Shown: positions 8,289 through 16,895 of the stretch, in pieces
Layout of the letters: every line of letters starts with the position of its first letter
Position numbering within the stretch: position 1 is the stretch's first letter
From: Chryseobacterium tagetis
GTDB taxonomy: Bacteria > Bacteroidota > Bacteroidia > Flavobacteriales > Weeksellaceae
Reading direction: 5' to 3'
NCBI RefSeq assembly: GCF_016735585.2
Contig: NZ_JAERSE020000001.1
Span: 186,001-250,000, forward strand
DNA: 64,000 bases
Notes under the pieces: generated by a model
What the model saw: only the letters and a program-made list of their open reading frames with translations
What the model was told of the DNA's origin: nothing
The model's database searches: none
Translations under genes and position numbers: made by a program

Positions 8289-9410
8289 TTAATATTTCCT
8301 GATCTGCACACAGGAAACACTTTTAATTTTGATCTTTTTACCCACTTTTTTCAGTAAACCCGTTTCAGGATTTCTTTTGAATACAACCACAGTTCCGCTT
8401 TGTGCATTAGTAGCAATCAGAAACTTTCCACTGGGATCAAGCCCGAATACTCTCGGATGTTTTCCTTTTATAGATTGATAGCCAACTGTCTTTAAAGTTC
8501 CGTCATTTTGGATTGAAAATAGGGCAATATTGTTTTCTACACCTCGATTGGAAGCATATAAAAATTTTCCATCGGGAGAAATATGAACATCGGAGCTCTC
8601 AAAATCCTCTTTGTATTTCTCAGAATGCGTATTGATTCTTTGAAGAGCATTCAGTTTTCCGTTGTCATAAGAATATACGCTTACTGCTCCGCCCATTTCT
8701 TCAATGCAATAGGCGAACTTTCCGTTCGGATGAAAAGTCAAATGCCTTGGTCCGCTTCCTAACGTTGTTTTTGTGAAAGGAACTTCAGCAGTTTTTAAAG
8801 GCTCATTTTGATTACTGTTGAACTCGTAAGCTCTGATTTTATCAGCTCCCAGATCAGGAAGAAACAGGTAATTAAAATCAGGAGAAAAAACAGTGGAGTG
8901 GATGTGTGCACGTTCCTGTCGACCCGGATCTACACTTCCTTCCGTAAATTGAAAATTCTGAACATAAGGCTCAATCTTTCCGTTTTCTGAAATCGGATAT
9001 ACAGAGACGCTGCCTTCACTATAATTTCCATTGACGAGCCATTTTCCATTTTTATGAGCTGTTATATAAACCGGATTTTCACCACCGCTTTTTTGCTTAT
9101 TGATGAAAGTTAAAGACTTATTTTTTGGGTTAAATGCAAAACTGCTTACACTTCCTCCGTTTTTTGTTTTACTTTCCGTGCAGGCAAAAACGTATTTTCC
9201 GTCCGATGATACCGTAAGAAACGAAGGATTCAAAATTCCCGCATAAGAAGTTATTTTCGATAATTTTCCACTGATTGTGTCTAACTCATATACGTAAAGT
9301 CCTTCTGTGTCTTTATCGCGATTGAACGAGCCGAAGAATGCGTAGGTATTTTGGGAGTAAAAATGTAACCAGCTACAAATTGTAATGGATAAGGCAAGAA
9401 GTTTTTTCAA
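8289..9410 (-). CDS. Lactonase family beta-propeller protein (6-phosphogluconolactonase-like), secreted
   Basis: A 373-residue protein with a signal peptide (MKKLLALSITICSWLHFYSQ) and a lactonase fold over nearly its whole length. Repeated blades show the family phrases LTVSSDGKYVFACTE, GPRHLTFHPNGKFAYCIEE, SDVHISPDGKFLYASNRG and GKHPRVFGLDPSGKFLIATN. The cytosolic relative Pgl hydrolyses 6-phosphogluconolactone; the signal peptide implies a periplasmic version acting on another lactone, or a structural role. It is transcribed in the same direction as the preceding small secreted protein gene, upstream of it. Confidence 0.85.
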   Translation of the reverse strand: MKKLLALSITICSWLHFYSQNTYAFFGSFNRDKDTEGLYVYELDTISGKLSKITSYAGILNPSFLTVSSDGKYVFACTESKTKNGGSVSSFAFNPKNKSLTFINKQKSGGENPVYITAHKNGKWLVNGNYSEGSVSVYPISENGKIEPYVQNFQFTEGSVDPGRQERAHIHSTVFSPDFNYLFLPDLGADKIRAYEFNSNQNEPLKTAEVPFTKTTLGSGPRHLTFHPNGKFAYCIEEMGGAVSVYSYDNGKLNALQRINTHSEKYKEDFESSDVHISPDGKFLYASNRGVENNIALFSIQNDGTLKTVGYQSIKGKHPRVFGLDPSGKFLIATNAQSGTVVVFKRNPETGLLKKVGKKIKIKSVSCVQIRKY

Positions 9411-9468
9411 AATGATAGAAGAAATAATTATTAAAATTTAAAAATGGGAGTCGTATTTCTTTTCATAC

Positions 9469-9717
9469 TTACTTTAAACCTCTGGAATTAATTTCGTTTT
9501 CCAGGTCTTTACTGTCCGTTTTGTTTTTTATTAAAAAGAATACAAATATTAACGGGAAAAGTGTGAAAAAAGTAAAACCGTTTTTGATAGCACCATATAT
9601 TGAAATTCCGATTAAAACTCCGATAAGTACAGCATTGATGATAAGCTGTGTTTTTAAACTTTTTCTTTTATCTAATAATTCCTGATCACTGAATTTTGCA
9701 AATTTTTCTTCTTTCAT
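9469..9717 (-). CDS. Small two-helix membrane protein, unknown function
   Basis: An 82-residue product with a charged N-terminus (KFSDQELLDKRKSLKTQL), two hydrophobic stretches at about 26-45 and 50-64 (GFTFFTLFPLIFVFFL), then a polar tail. It resembles the many short membrane proteins of unknown function in Flavobacteriia. It is 58 bases upstream of the lactonase gene and in the same direction. Confidence 0.65.
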   Translation of the reverse strand: MKEEKFAKFSDQELLDKRKSLKTQLIINAVLIGVLIGISIYGAIKNGFTFFTLFPLIFVFFLIKNKTDSKDLENEINSRGLK

Positions 9718-9794
9718 TATTTGATGCTTAATTGTTGTTTAGATGATTCTATAAAATTAATTATTTTCCTCAGAAGAACCCCTTAAAAACAAAA

Positions 9795-9820
9795 AAATCC
9801 GTTTCAAAAGAAACAGATTT
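9795..9820 (-). terminator. Terminator of the ohr operon
   Basis: The arms 9795-9805 and 9810-9820 form an 11-bp stem with one mismatch and a 4-base loop. On the minus strand it is followed by a run of seven T. Confidence 0.7.
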
Positions 9821-9845
9821 TAGTTATAATCAAAGAAAATTATTC

Positions 9846-10268
9846 TTAATTGTTCGTTACCGATAATTTTACTTCAATATTATTTCTTGTCGCATTAGAA
9901 TAAGGACAGATTTCATGAGCTTTTTCCGTTAAAGATTGCGCTTCTTCAATTGAAACACCCGGAATATTTACATCAAGTTCAACTGCCAATCCGAAGCCTC
10001 CGTTTTCTATTTGACCAATGCTTACTAATGCGGTAACGGTGGTCTCTCCGGTTTTTACTTTTGATAAACTGATCACTCGGTTCAAAGCACTGTCAAAACA
10101 TGCTGAATATCCTGCTGCGAAAAGCATTTCAGGGTTGGTGAAATCATCGTTTGCACCTCCTAAAGCTTTCGGCATTTTTACTTCCAGATCAAGAATTCCG
10201 TTTTCGCTTTTTACCTGACCGTTTCTACCTCCTTTTGCGGTTACTTTTGTTGTATATAAAGTTTTCAT
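9846..10268 (-). CDS. ohr: Organic hydroperoxide resistance protein Ohr
   Basis: A 140-residue OsmC/Ohr-family peroxidase. The two catalytic cysteines are in conserved settings: AAGYSACFDSAL (Cys57) and HEICPYSNATRNN (Cys121). The N-terminus TTKVTAKGGRNGQVKSENG, with Arg15, is also typical. It reduces organic and lipid hydroperoxides, with dihydrolipoyl proteins as electron donors in studied members. It directly abuts ohrR (the ATG is next to the ohrR stop), so the two are cotranslated, and OhrR is the expected repressor. Confidence 0.93.
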   Translation of the reverse strand: MKTLYTTKVTAKGGRNGQVKSENGILDLEVKMPKALGGANDDFTNPEMLFAAGYSACFDSALNRVISLSKVKTGETTVTALVSIGQIENGGFGLAVELDVNIPGVSIEEAQSLTEKAHEICPYSNATRNNIEVKLSVTNN

Positions 10269-10703
10269 TTATTTTTCTATTTTGCTTAATATTTTTTGGA
10301 CACTTTCTTTCAGATCGATCCAATCTTCTTTAGTGACATCTATTTTGTTCTGAATTTTTTCTGGGATCTCACAGGCCTTTTGCTGAAGAGCCTTTCCTGA
10401 ATCTGTGATGAATACTTCAACCACCCTTTCATCTTCTTTTTTTCTTTTTCGCTGGATAAATCCTTTAACTTCCAATCTCTTCAGAAGAGGAGTCAGTGTA
10501 CCGCTGTCCAAATATAATTTTTCCCCGATGCTGCTCACAGCAAGACCATCATTTTCCCACAAGACCATCATCACAAGATATTGAGGATAAGTAATGTCGA
10601 GTTCATCAAGAAACGGACGGTAAAGCCCTGTAATCTCTTTTGCGATCACATACAGCGGAAAGCAAATTTGATTTTCTAATTTTAAAGATTTTGAATTTTC
10701 CAT
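10269..10703 (-). CDS. ohrR: MarR-family organic-peroxide sensor OhrR
   Basis: A 144-residue MarR-type repressor. LENQICFPLY places the peroxide-sensing Cys14 as in OhrR, followed by TYPQYLVMMVLWE, the winged-helix SSIGEKLYLDSGTLTPLLKRLE near 57-78, and the wing QRKRKKEDERVVEVFIT. A second Cys, at 111, could allow two-Cys sensing as in Xanthomonas OhrR. Oxidation should release it from an operator; a strong candidate lies upstream of the first gene of this operon at 11421-11447. Confidence 0.9.
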   Translation of the reverse strand: MENSKSLKLENQICFPLYVIAKEITGLYRPFLDELDITYPQYLVMMVLWENDGLAVSSIGEKLYLDSGTLTPLLKRLEVKGFIQRKRKKEDERVVEVFITDSGKALQQKACEIPEKIQNKIDVTKEDWIDLKESVQKILSKIEK

Positions 10704-10732
10704 ACGTTTTAAAAAATGAAAATTGATGATTT

Positions 10733-11365
10733 TTATTTTCTGATGATGAATTCCTCCATCGGAACACGCACTTTCTTCATAGAAGCCAGCCAGTCTTTCT
10801 CCTCGTCTCTATAGCCAAGATAAAGTAAACTTACACTTTTTAAGCCTAATTCTTTTAACCCTAGAATTTCATCCACTACCGCATTGCTGAAACCTTCTGC
10901 AGGCGTACTGTCGATTTTCAGTTCTGCAGCCTGTGCCAAAGCAAATCCCAATGCAATATAAGTTTGTCTTGCAGTATGTGCGAAATGTTCTTCAGGTGTT
11001 TGTGCACCGTATATTTCTTTAATTTTATCGGTATAGCTTCCAAAACGTCCTCTTGGTAATTCTCTTACATCAGTATGATAATCATACACTTTGTCGATTT
11101 TTTCGTCAGAATAACTGTCCCAAGCAGCAAATACCAAAACGTGGGAAGAATCTCTCATAACTTCAGGATTCAAAGCTCCCTGAATCATTTTTTCTTTTAA
11201 TTCTTGATTTTCAACTACGATAACACGGAAAGGCTGTAAACCCGATGAAGTAGGAGCTAATCTTGTTGCTTCTAAAATAGTATTTAAATCTTTTTCTGAA
11301 ACTTTTTTAGTCGGATCATATGCTTTCACGGCATGTCTCCATTCTAAATCTTGTAGTAATGACAT
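10733..11365 (-). CDS. NAD(P)H-dependent nitroreductase-family flavoprotein
   Basis: A 210-residue FMN-dependent oxidoreductase of the NfsB group. Visible are the N-terminal RHAVKAYDPTKKVSEKDLN, the phosphate-binding ATRLAPTSSGLQPFRVIVV near 34, and the later ARQTYIALGFALAQAAELKID and GLKSVSLLYLGYRDEEKDWL. Such enzymes reduce quinones, nitro compounds or enals. It is the first gene of a probable operon with ohrR and ohr (29-base gap) behind an OhrR-type operator, so it is probably induced by organic peroxides and may clear reactive aldehydes or quinones. That role is inferred. Confidence 0.88.
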   Translation of the reverse strand: MSLLQDLEWRHAVKAYDPTKKVSEKDLNTILEATRLAPTSSGLQPFRVIVVENQELKEKMIQGALNPEVMRDSSHVLVFAAWDSYSDEKIDKVYDYHTDVRELPRGRFGSYTDKIKEIYGAQTPEEHFAHTARQTYIALGFALAQAAELKIDSTPAEGFSNAVVDEILGLKELGLKSVSLLYLGYRDEEKDWLASMKKVRVPMEEFIIRK

Positions 11366-11408
11366 GTTGTTTTTATTTTAAAATTATTATTTACTGATAT
11401 TGACTATG

Positions 11409-11438
11409 CAAATATATAGCCAATTAAATTGTGTGCAA
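11409..11438 (-). promoter_or_regulatory. Promoter of the nitroreductase-ohrR-ohr operon
   Basis: On the minus strand a TTG (11436-11438) is 19 bases from TATATTTG (11409-11416), an exact TAnnTTTG box at consensus spacing. It lies 44 bases before the nitroreductase start. Confidence 0.7.
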
Positions 11439-11447
11439 TTTAATTTA
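11421..11447. promoter_or_regulatory. Double OhrR-type operator
   Basis: CAATTAAATTG (11421-11431), then TGTG, then CAATTTAATT (11436-11445): perfect 10-bp inverted arms around a 4-base spacer, and each arm is itself a near-palindrome CAATT-AATTG. From memory, the Bacillus OhrR operator has the same core. It covers the -33 element and the spacer, as expected for a repressor. Confidence 0.7.
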
Positions 11448-11529
11448 GTGAAATTTAACGTTTTAAAAAATCTATAATAATAATTAATAAAAATTTAAAT
11501 TGTTGATTTGTAGAATAATAATAAAAAAA

Positions 11530-11552
11530 AACTGTATCAATTTGATACAGTT
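11530..11552 (-). terminator. Terminator after the DUF4932-like gene
   Basis: AACTGTATCA and TGATACAGTT form a perfect 10-bp stem with a 3-base loop. On the minus strand it leads into a run of T (A at 11522-11530), 8 bases after the stop codon. Confidence 0.75.
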
Positions 11553-11559
11553 TTAAAAC

Positions 11560-12693
11560 TTATTGTTGGCTACACCATTGTATAAACTCAGGATATAGAT
11601 CGTCAATTTTTTTGTTGGGGTATTTTTTTCTTGTTGCTAACAAGGCATCGTTGAATTCCTTCATTTTAGGAAAACCTCTTTCTTTCATCACTTGATTGAC
11701 GCTGTGATAAGCGTTATCTACTATTTTTTGATCATTTTTGAATTTTTCAGTAGAAAAAAGATAGAAAACGGCATACGTCATATATTCATTAAAAACTTTT
11801 TCAGGATTAGGATAATATTGAGTGCCTTCCTGTTTGGTATTTACCCATTTTTCTCTGTCTTTTAAAGCATTTTCAATTTCCTTTATATAATTTTTGGTAG
11901 GTGTCCCCACATAGTTATGGTCGATTTCAGTCAACATTCCTCTTGTGTTCAGAACGATATTTTCTTCTTTACTAAGAGCTGGGTCTTCTTCAACGGGTGG
12001 GAGTACCATTACGATTTGTTTAAAGTCCTTGTCTTTATAATTATCAGTATAATTAAGACCATTAATTAACGGAGAGCATAGGATCAGATAATTGTTGACC
12101 TTTGTATTGAAATTTTTCTCCAGCCATTTCCATTGTTCACCAAGATTTGCTTGTTCGTTATAAGTAGAAATAATGTTTTTATAATAAGGAAGATGATCTT
12201 TATAAAACGTTCTGAAATCCGATTTAACCGCGAAATCTTCAATTTCCTTTTTATAAGTAGAGATAGGATTCACTTTGATAATCGCACTTGAAGATACTTT
12301 TTGTGCAGGGAAAATATAATATTTATTGGGAACCAGTTGATTGTTTTTGAAATCATAGCTTGTTCCATTTCCTGTTAAAAATATGTAGTTTAAAGGATTA
12401 GCTTTAATTAAAGAGTCGAATTTAACGATTATTTTTTCGTTGTTAAATTTTTTAAACTGCTGAAGAACATCCTGATAATACTGTCCTTTTTGTTGTACCA
12501 TATCATCATTTTCCAATCCTGCTTCCGTAATTGCAATCATGATATGAAGCAGCTCTTTCAGTTCATTAATCTCAATTTTTGCATTTCCCTGATGCTCTTT
12601 TTTAAACTTCTCATCAAAACTTACCTGTTTTGTTTCCTGTGCAGAAATGGTAAAAGCTAAAAGCAAGCTCAACATTAAAATTATTTTCTTCAT
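11560..12693 (-). CDS. Secreted protein resembling DUF4932 (possible metallohydrolase)
   Basis: A 377-residue protein with a Sec signal peptide (MKKIILMLSLLLAFTISAQ). The central MLTEIDHNYVG near 254 and the later VFNEYMTYAVFYLFS near 303 recall DUF4932-type proteins of Bacteroidota, where Glu and His residues suggest a zinc-peptidase-like fold. There is no classical HExxH. A -7 box TATTTTTG is at 12717-12724 on the minus strand. The family call is from memory of the motif pattern and is tentative; function unknown. Confidence 0.6.
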   Translation of the reverse strand: MKKIILMLSLLLAFTISAQETKQVSFDEKFKKEHQGNAKIEINELKELLHIMIAITEAGLENDDMVQQKGQYYQDVLQQFKKFNNEKIIVKFDSLIKANPLNYIFLTGNGTSYDFKNNQLVPNKYYIFPAQKVSSSAIIKVNPISTYKKEIEDFAVKSDFRTFYKDHLPYYKNIISTYNEQANLGEQWKWLEKNFNTKVNNYLILCSPLINGLNYTDNYKDKDFKQIVMVLPPVEEDPALSKEENIVLNTRGMLTEIDHNYVGTPTKNYIKEIENALKDREKWVNTKQEGTQYYPNPEKVFNEYMTYAVFYLFSTEKFKNDQKIVDNAYHSVNQVMKERGFPKMKEFNDALLATRKKYPNKKIDDLYPEFIQWCSQQ

Positions 12694-12785
12694 GAATACA
12701 TTAATTTTTTGAAGTCCAAAAATAAAGTTTAATCTTTTATAAAAGCACTTTATTTTGAATAATTAAATGTATTTTTCATAAGTGT

Positions 12786-13814
12786 TTATCTGCTCAGATC
12801 ATTTTTAAAAATGATATTCTTAATTTCAGTTTCAAAATAATAGTAGAGATTGCCGTCTTCATTCATCTGATTTTCCAAAACAATAATACTGACATCACTT
12901 TTAGGAATATAGATATTAAGTGAAGCAAAACCATCTCCCAATCCTGTATGGCCAAAATACTGAAGATCGTGATCTTTTACAATTCTGATATTGTAGCCGT
13001 ATCCCATTTTATCTTTTCCAAAAACATCATGCTGCGACATTGCTGATGGAGTCGTCATCAGTTGATACATTTTTGGACTTAAGATTTTTCCTTTATGAAG
13101 GTTGTTATTCCAGATGGATAGATCTTTTGCAGTCGTTATGACTCCGTCTGCGGGCAGATTTTCATTGTTGATAAAAGATTCCTGAACCGGGCTGAAAATG
13201 TTATTTTTTACCATATGTCCGGAAACAAGATTTCTTCGGTTTTCTTTAGAATAACAGAAAGTATCCTTCATTCCTAACTGTTGGAACAGTGCATTCGCCA
13301 ATTCCGTATACGTTTTATGAGAAACGTTTTCAATGATTTTTCCTAAGAGAATATTAGAAAGGTTTCCGTATTTGAAATCAGATCCCGGTTTGAATAATAA
13401 AGGTTTTTCAAGATCAATGATTCCATGCGTATGATTCAGTAACTGATGAACCGTCACAGAATCTGCCCAGGTTTGGGTAAGATTAGGTAAATATTTTTTG
13501 ATGGATGATTGTAAATCCACTTTTCCCTGTTCAACTTGTTTTAATAATAAAACAGCCGTGATCTGTTTGGTGTTTGACATGATTTCAAATTGATCATTGA
13601 GCTTCAGAGGAATTTTAGTATTTACATTTTGAAAACCATAAGCTTTTGAATACTGTGTTTTTCCGTTTTTAGTAATGAGAATGACACCGTTGAATGTTCT
13701 TGGAATTTTGGCTGTTATTAAACTGTCAATCTTGCGAGCGTACTTTGTTTGAGCAGATGTGAAGGAAAAGAAGAGAATTAATAAAAAAGATAAGAATTTG
13801 AAATTTTGCGACAT
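12786..13814 (-). CDS. Secreted serine hydrolase, beta-lactamase/AmpC-like family
   Basis: A 342-residue protein with a signal peptide ending FTSAQ and a class C beta-lactamase-like domain. The nucleophile motif SxxK is MSNTKQIT near 80, the Tyr motif is KYGNLSN near 148, and the third motif is GHTGLG near 286. Family members include DD-peptidases, esterases and true beta-lactamases; the sequence does not decide which. A nearby lipoprotein gene lies 40 bases upstream on the same strand. Confidence 0.85.
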   Translation of the reverse strand: MSQNFKFLSFLLILFFSFTSAQTKYARKIDSLITAKIPRTFNGVILITKNGKTQYSKAYGFQNVNTKIPLKLNDQFEIMSNTKQITAVLLLKQVEQGKVDLQSSIKKYLPNLTQTWADSVTVHQLLNHTHGIIDLEKPLLFKPGSDFKYGNLSNILLGKIIENVSHKTYTELANALFQQLGMKDTFCYSKENRRNLVSGHMVKNNIFSPVQESFINNENLPADGVITTAKDLSIWNNNLHKGKILSPKMYQLMTTPSAMSQHDVFGKDKMGYGYNIRIVKDHDLQYFGHTGLGDGFASLNIYIPKSDVSIIVLENQMNEDGNLYYYFETEIKNIIFKNDLSR

Positions 13815-13854
13815 GTGGAGGTGAGTTTTCTTGATGAAGTAAAAAATATAAGGA

Positions 13855-14325
13855 CTATTTTATTTTTGTAAATTTTATGATGGTTTCCTGCTTAAGATGA
13901 TTCCTAAAACCCATTGATATGGTATCTAGTTTCTCTCTCAGATTGATATCATCATAATCAATACTTACATTAGAATCATGAATTCCTCCTGTGTCTGAAT
14001 AATAATTAATGAATTGGTAATGATCATCCTCAGTCAGCATTTTTTCTCCGGTTTTTAAATTTTTCAACTTTACAATGAAAGCAAAAAAATTCTTATTGAT
14101 TGTTAAGTCTTTTTTAGAATTAAATTTGAAGGTTGTAAAAGCATCTTCGAGATAATATTCTGAATTATTAATGGTCACAATTCTTTGAGAAGGCCTGTAA
14201 ATATGAATTAATAATTTATCATTTTTAGCCTCTTCAATCGTATTGGGCAGAGAAGTGAGATCAGAACCTACACATGAACATAAAAAAAGAGTTGTTGATA
14301 AGAGTAGAAATTTTAAAATCTTCAT
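13855..14325 (-). CDS. Small lipoprotein of unknown function
   Basis: A 156-residue product with a lipoprotein signal (MKILKFLLLSTTLFLCSC, lipid site probably Cys18). The mature part has LLIHIYRPSQRIVTINNSEYYL, a beta-rich segment reminiscent of small DUF2846-type lipoproteins, though the match is weak. It has its own promoter and may be cotranscribed with the downstream serine hydrolase gene. Confidence 0.7.
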   Translation of the reverse strand: MKILKFLLLSTTLFLCSCVGSDLTSLPNTIEEAKNDKLLIHIYRPSQRIVTINNSEYYLEDAFTTFKFNSKKDLTINKNFFAFIVKLKNLKTGEKMLTEDDHYQFINYYSDTGGIHDSNVSIDYDDINLREKLDTISMGFRNHLKQETIIKFTKIK

Positions 14326-14339
14326 TCGAACGTTTTTTT

Positions 14340-14371
14340 CAAAGATACTTAATAAAAAAATCTGTCTCCAA
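14340..14371 (-). promoter_or_regulatory. Promoter of the small lipoprotein gene
   Basis: TATCTTTG (14340-14347) is an exact -7 box and a TTG (14369-14371) lies 21 bases upstream on the minus strand. The -33 element falls inside the lipB terminator hairpin. Confidence 0.6.
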
Positions 14372-14384
14372 AAGAAACAGATTT
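14358..14384 (-). terminator. Terminator of lipB
   Basis: AAATCTGT (14358-14365) pairs with ACAGATTT (14377-14384). On the minus strand it is followed by a T run. The sequence is close to the ohr terminator at 9795-9820. Confidence 0.7.
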
Positions 14385-14407
14385 AATGTAATTTATGTTG
14401 ATTAATT

Positions 14408-15139
14408 TTATGCTTTAGCAACCAATTCAGCCTCAAAAACATCTGTAAAATGCTTTCTGATCTTAGCTTTGATGTCTTCCATTTCTTCAGGAGTCAGATC
14501 TCTTTCAAGTTCTCTTTTCAAAGAAGTCACCTGTTTGTCTTTGATACCACAAGGAATGATGTATTCAAAATAACGCATATCGGTATTTACATTCAGAGCA
14601 AAACCATGTAAAGTTACCCATCGTGAAGCTTTCACACCCATTGCACAGATTTTTCTGGCATAAGGCTTTCCTACATCCAGCCAAACCCCTGTTTCTCCCG
14701 GAGAACGTTCACCTTTTAAACCATATTCAGCGATGGTTCTGATGATGACTTCTTCAAGATTTCGCATGTATTTGTGAATATCGGTGAAGAAATTTTCAAG
14801 ATCTAAAATAGGATAGCCTACAATTTGTCCGTATCCGTGATAGGTAATGTCTCCGCCACGGTTCACCTTGACGAAAGTAGCTTCGATTTCCTTTAACTTA
14901 TCAATTCCGGCAAGCATATTTTCTTCATGTCCGCTTTTCCCCAACGTGTACACATGAGGATGCTCAACTAAAAGAAAATGATTGGGAGTTGTACTATGTT
15001 CTTCTGCAGGTAAGTCGCGGTTTTTTATTTTGGTATCAATGATATCTTTCATCAGTTTTTCCTGATAATCCCAAGAGGGTTGATATTCTTTTATGCCTAA
15101 ATCTTCGAATTCTACTACTTTATTCTGATGTGTGTTCAT
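14408..15139 (-). CDS. lipB: Octanoyl-[ACP]:protein N-octanoyltransferase LipB
   Basis: A 243-residue LipB, which moves octanoate from acyl carrier protein to lipoyl domains. Visible are RGGDITYHGYGQIVGYPI, the acceptor-side KICAMGVKASRWVTLHGFALNVN with the conserved Lys, and IIPCGIKDKQVTSL with the acyl-carrying Cys. An in-frame GTG 18 bases upstream would add six residues; the ATG at 15139 is preferred. A -7 box TAAATTTG at 15157-15164 overlaps that GTG, which also argues for the ATG. Confidence 0.93.
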   Translation of the reverse strand: MNTHQNKVVEFEDLGIKEYQPSWDYQEKLMKDIIDTKIKNRDLPAEEHSTTPNHFLLVEHPHVYTLGKSGHEENMLAGIDKLKEIEATFVKVNRGGDITYHGYGQIVGYPILDLENFFTDIHKYMRNLEEVIIRTIAEYGLKGERSPGETGVWLDVGKPYARKICAMGVKASRWVTLHGFALNVNTDMRYFEYIIPCGIKDKQVTSLKRELERDLTPEEMEDIKAKIRKHFTDVFEAELVAKA

Positions 15140-15239
15140 ACCGGTTTTTGAATACACAAATTTAGTGATTTTTATGCTTCTATGGAATGGACAAAATCTA
15201 TGGTATTTATTCTTGAATCTCTATTTTGTAAAGACTCAA

Positions 15240-15824
15240 TCAGACGGTTTTCAGGATTTGCCGTCTTACTCTTGATAATGTTTCCCTTGACATTCCAAGA
15301 TAAGAAGCGATCATATGTAAAGGAACTTTACTGAGCAGATCAGGATGATTTTTGACAAAATGTAAATATTTATCTTCGGGAGTGCTGCTAATATTTACTA
15401 AGAGTCTGCTATTGATTTCCATTGATTTTCTGGTTAAAAGGTCCTCAATGAAAATACTGAGTGTAGGAATTTCATTGCGGAGCTGGTTGAAATCATGAAG
15501 ATTAAATGCAAAAATTTCTGAAGGTTCCAGTGCTTCAATAGTCAGTTTTGAAGGAGCGTTATTATAAAAACTTTCAGGATCTGTGGTCCATGACATTTCA
15601 TTGACAAATTGGAGAATATGTTCATTTCCATCCTCAGAAGTGGAATAATTCCGGAGAAGTCCTTTTGACACAAAGATCTTTGAGGTACAGATATCGCCCT
15701 GTCTGCAAATAACTTCTTTGCGCTGAAGACGGATCAGAGTACTTTTCTCTAAAATCAAACTGAACTTTTCGTCCGTTAAACCGGGAAGAGCGTTTTGGAA
15801 GTATCTTTTAAAAATTTCTGACAT
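15240..15824 (-). CDS. Crp/Fnr-family transcriptional regulator
   Basis: A 194-residue regulator with a cyclic-nucleotide-binding-like jelly roll over about 20-115 (RLQRKEVICRQGDICTSKIFVSKG) and a C-terminal helix-turn-helix MIASYLGMSRETLSRVRR near 170. There is no iron-sulfur Cys cluster of Fnr type. It is divergent from the SDR gene at 15956, so it may control that gene, as is common for such pairs. The effector is unknown. Confidence 0.85.
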   Translation of the reverse strand: MSEIFKRYFQNALPGLTDEKFSLILEKSTLIRLQRKEVICRQGDICTSKIFVSKGLLRNYSTSEDGNEHILQFVNEMSWTTDPESFYNNAPSKLTIEALEPSEIFAFNLHDFNQLRNEIPTLSIFIEDLLTRKSMEINSRLLVNISSTPEDKYLHFVKNHPDLLSKVPLHMIASYLGMSRETLSRVRRQILKTV

Positions 15825-15900
15825 CTTTTTTACTGAAATAATGATTAAAATTAATTATTTTTAATGAGATAATCATGAAATTGTGTCAAATGACCTCGTT

Positions 15901-15927
15901 TTGAAAAGTTGGGTGAAAGTACATTTG
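15901..15927 (+). promoter_or_regulatory. Promoter of the SDR gene
   Basis: TTG (15901-15903) and the exact -7 box TACATTTG (15920-15927), with a slightly short 16-base spacer; the start codon follows 28 bases later. Confidence 0.5.
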
Positions 15928-15955
15928 TATCAGAAATTTTAACACAATAAATAAT

Positions 15956-16855
15956 ATGAGTATGAAAGTTTTTGTAACAGGAGCTTCAGGATTTGTAGGC
16001 TCTGCTGTCGTAAAAGAATTAATTGCAAACGGACATCAGGTAATAGGTTTAGCCCGTTCAGAAGAATCTGCGAAGTCAGTATCAGAAGCTGGAGCAGAAG
16101 TTTTGAGAGGAGATTTGGAAAGTCTGGATATTTTGCAAAAAGGAGCAAGAGAAGCCGATGGAGTTATTCACACTGCTTTTATTCACGATTTTTCAGACTA
16201 CCAAAGTAACGCACTTAAAGACCAGAAAGCGATTGAAGCGATGGGAGAGGTCCTGAAAGGAACGGATAAACCCATTGTGGTTACTGGAGGAACATTAGGA
16301 TTACCCTTGATTAACGGAAAAATCACTGAAGAAAGTAAAGCACCTGCAGAATCGATCAGATTTTCTGAAAAAGCTTTTGTGAGCTTGACAGAAGTGGGTG
16401 TAAATGCATCTATTGTGCGTCTTTCTCCAAGTGTCTATGGGAATTCTGAACTTGGTTTCAAAGGAGGTTTCGGTTTGATGTTGGCCGAATTGGCAAAAAC
16501 TAAAGGAGCTGCAGCATATATAGGAGACGGAAGCAATGTCTGGCCGGCTGTTCATCGTTTAGATGCTGCAAAATTATTTCGTTTAGCCCTTGAAAAAGGT
16601 GAAAAAGGAGCGAGATATAATGCGGTGAACAACGACAAACAATTGTCGATGAAAGAATTTGCAGAATATATTGGGGAGAAATTTAATATTCCTGTAAAAT
16701 CTTTTTCCAAAGAAGAAGCACAGCAATATTTTACCTGGATGACGTATTTTGTGCAGGAAAATTGTCCGGCAATAAGTACACAGACTCAGGAAACACTGGG
16801 CTGGAATCCTTCTGAAAAAAGTTTTATTGAACAACTGGATCAATATTTCTTTTAA
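15956..16855 (+). CDS. NAD(P)-dependent SDR-family oxidoreductase (extended/atypical epimerase-like)
   Basis: A 299-residue protein with the Rossmann motif GASGFVGS near residue 9, GDLESLDILQKGAREADGVIHTAF in place of the usual acidic turn and NAG-like strand, and ARYNAVNNDKQLSMKEFAEYIGEKFNIP near the C-terminus. The catalytic YxxxK of classical epimerases is not obvious, as in the NmrA/atypical SDR group. A second ATG lies two codons downstream. Substrate unknown. It is divergent from the Crp/Fnr regulator. Confidence 0.82.
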   Translation: MSMKVFVTGASGFVGSAVVKELIANGHQVIGLARSEESAKSVSEAGAEVLRGDLESLDILQKGAREADGVIHTAFIHDFSDYQSNALKDQKAIEAMGEVLKGTDKPIVVTGGTLGLPLINGKITEESKAPAESIRFSEKAFVSLTEVGVNASIVRLSPSVYGNSELGFKGGFGLMLAELAKTKGAAAYIGDGSNVWPAVHRLDAAKLFRLALEKGEKGARYNAVNNDKQLSMKEFAEYIGEKFNIPVKSFSKEEAQQYFTWMTYFVQENCPAISTQTQETLGWNPSEKSFIEQLDQYFF

Positions 16856-16860
16856 CTAAA

Positions 16861-16892
16861 AGCAGTCTTACTTATTCAAAAGTAAGACTGCT
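16861..16892. terminator. Bidirectional terminator between the SDR gene and trpA
   Basis: A perfect 13-bp stem (16861-16873 with 16880-16892) and a 6-base loop, T-rich on the plus side and with a short T stretch on the minus side. It can end both the SDR transcript and the trp operon. Confidence 0.8.
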
Positions 16893-16895
16893 TTT

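Noticed and set aside
12786..13814. True beta-lactamase resistance gene
   Set aside because: SxxK, YxN and HTG are shared by many esterases and peptidases; no resistance-specific motif or regulator is present.
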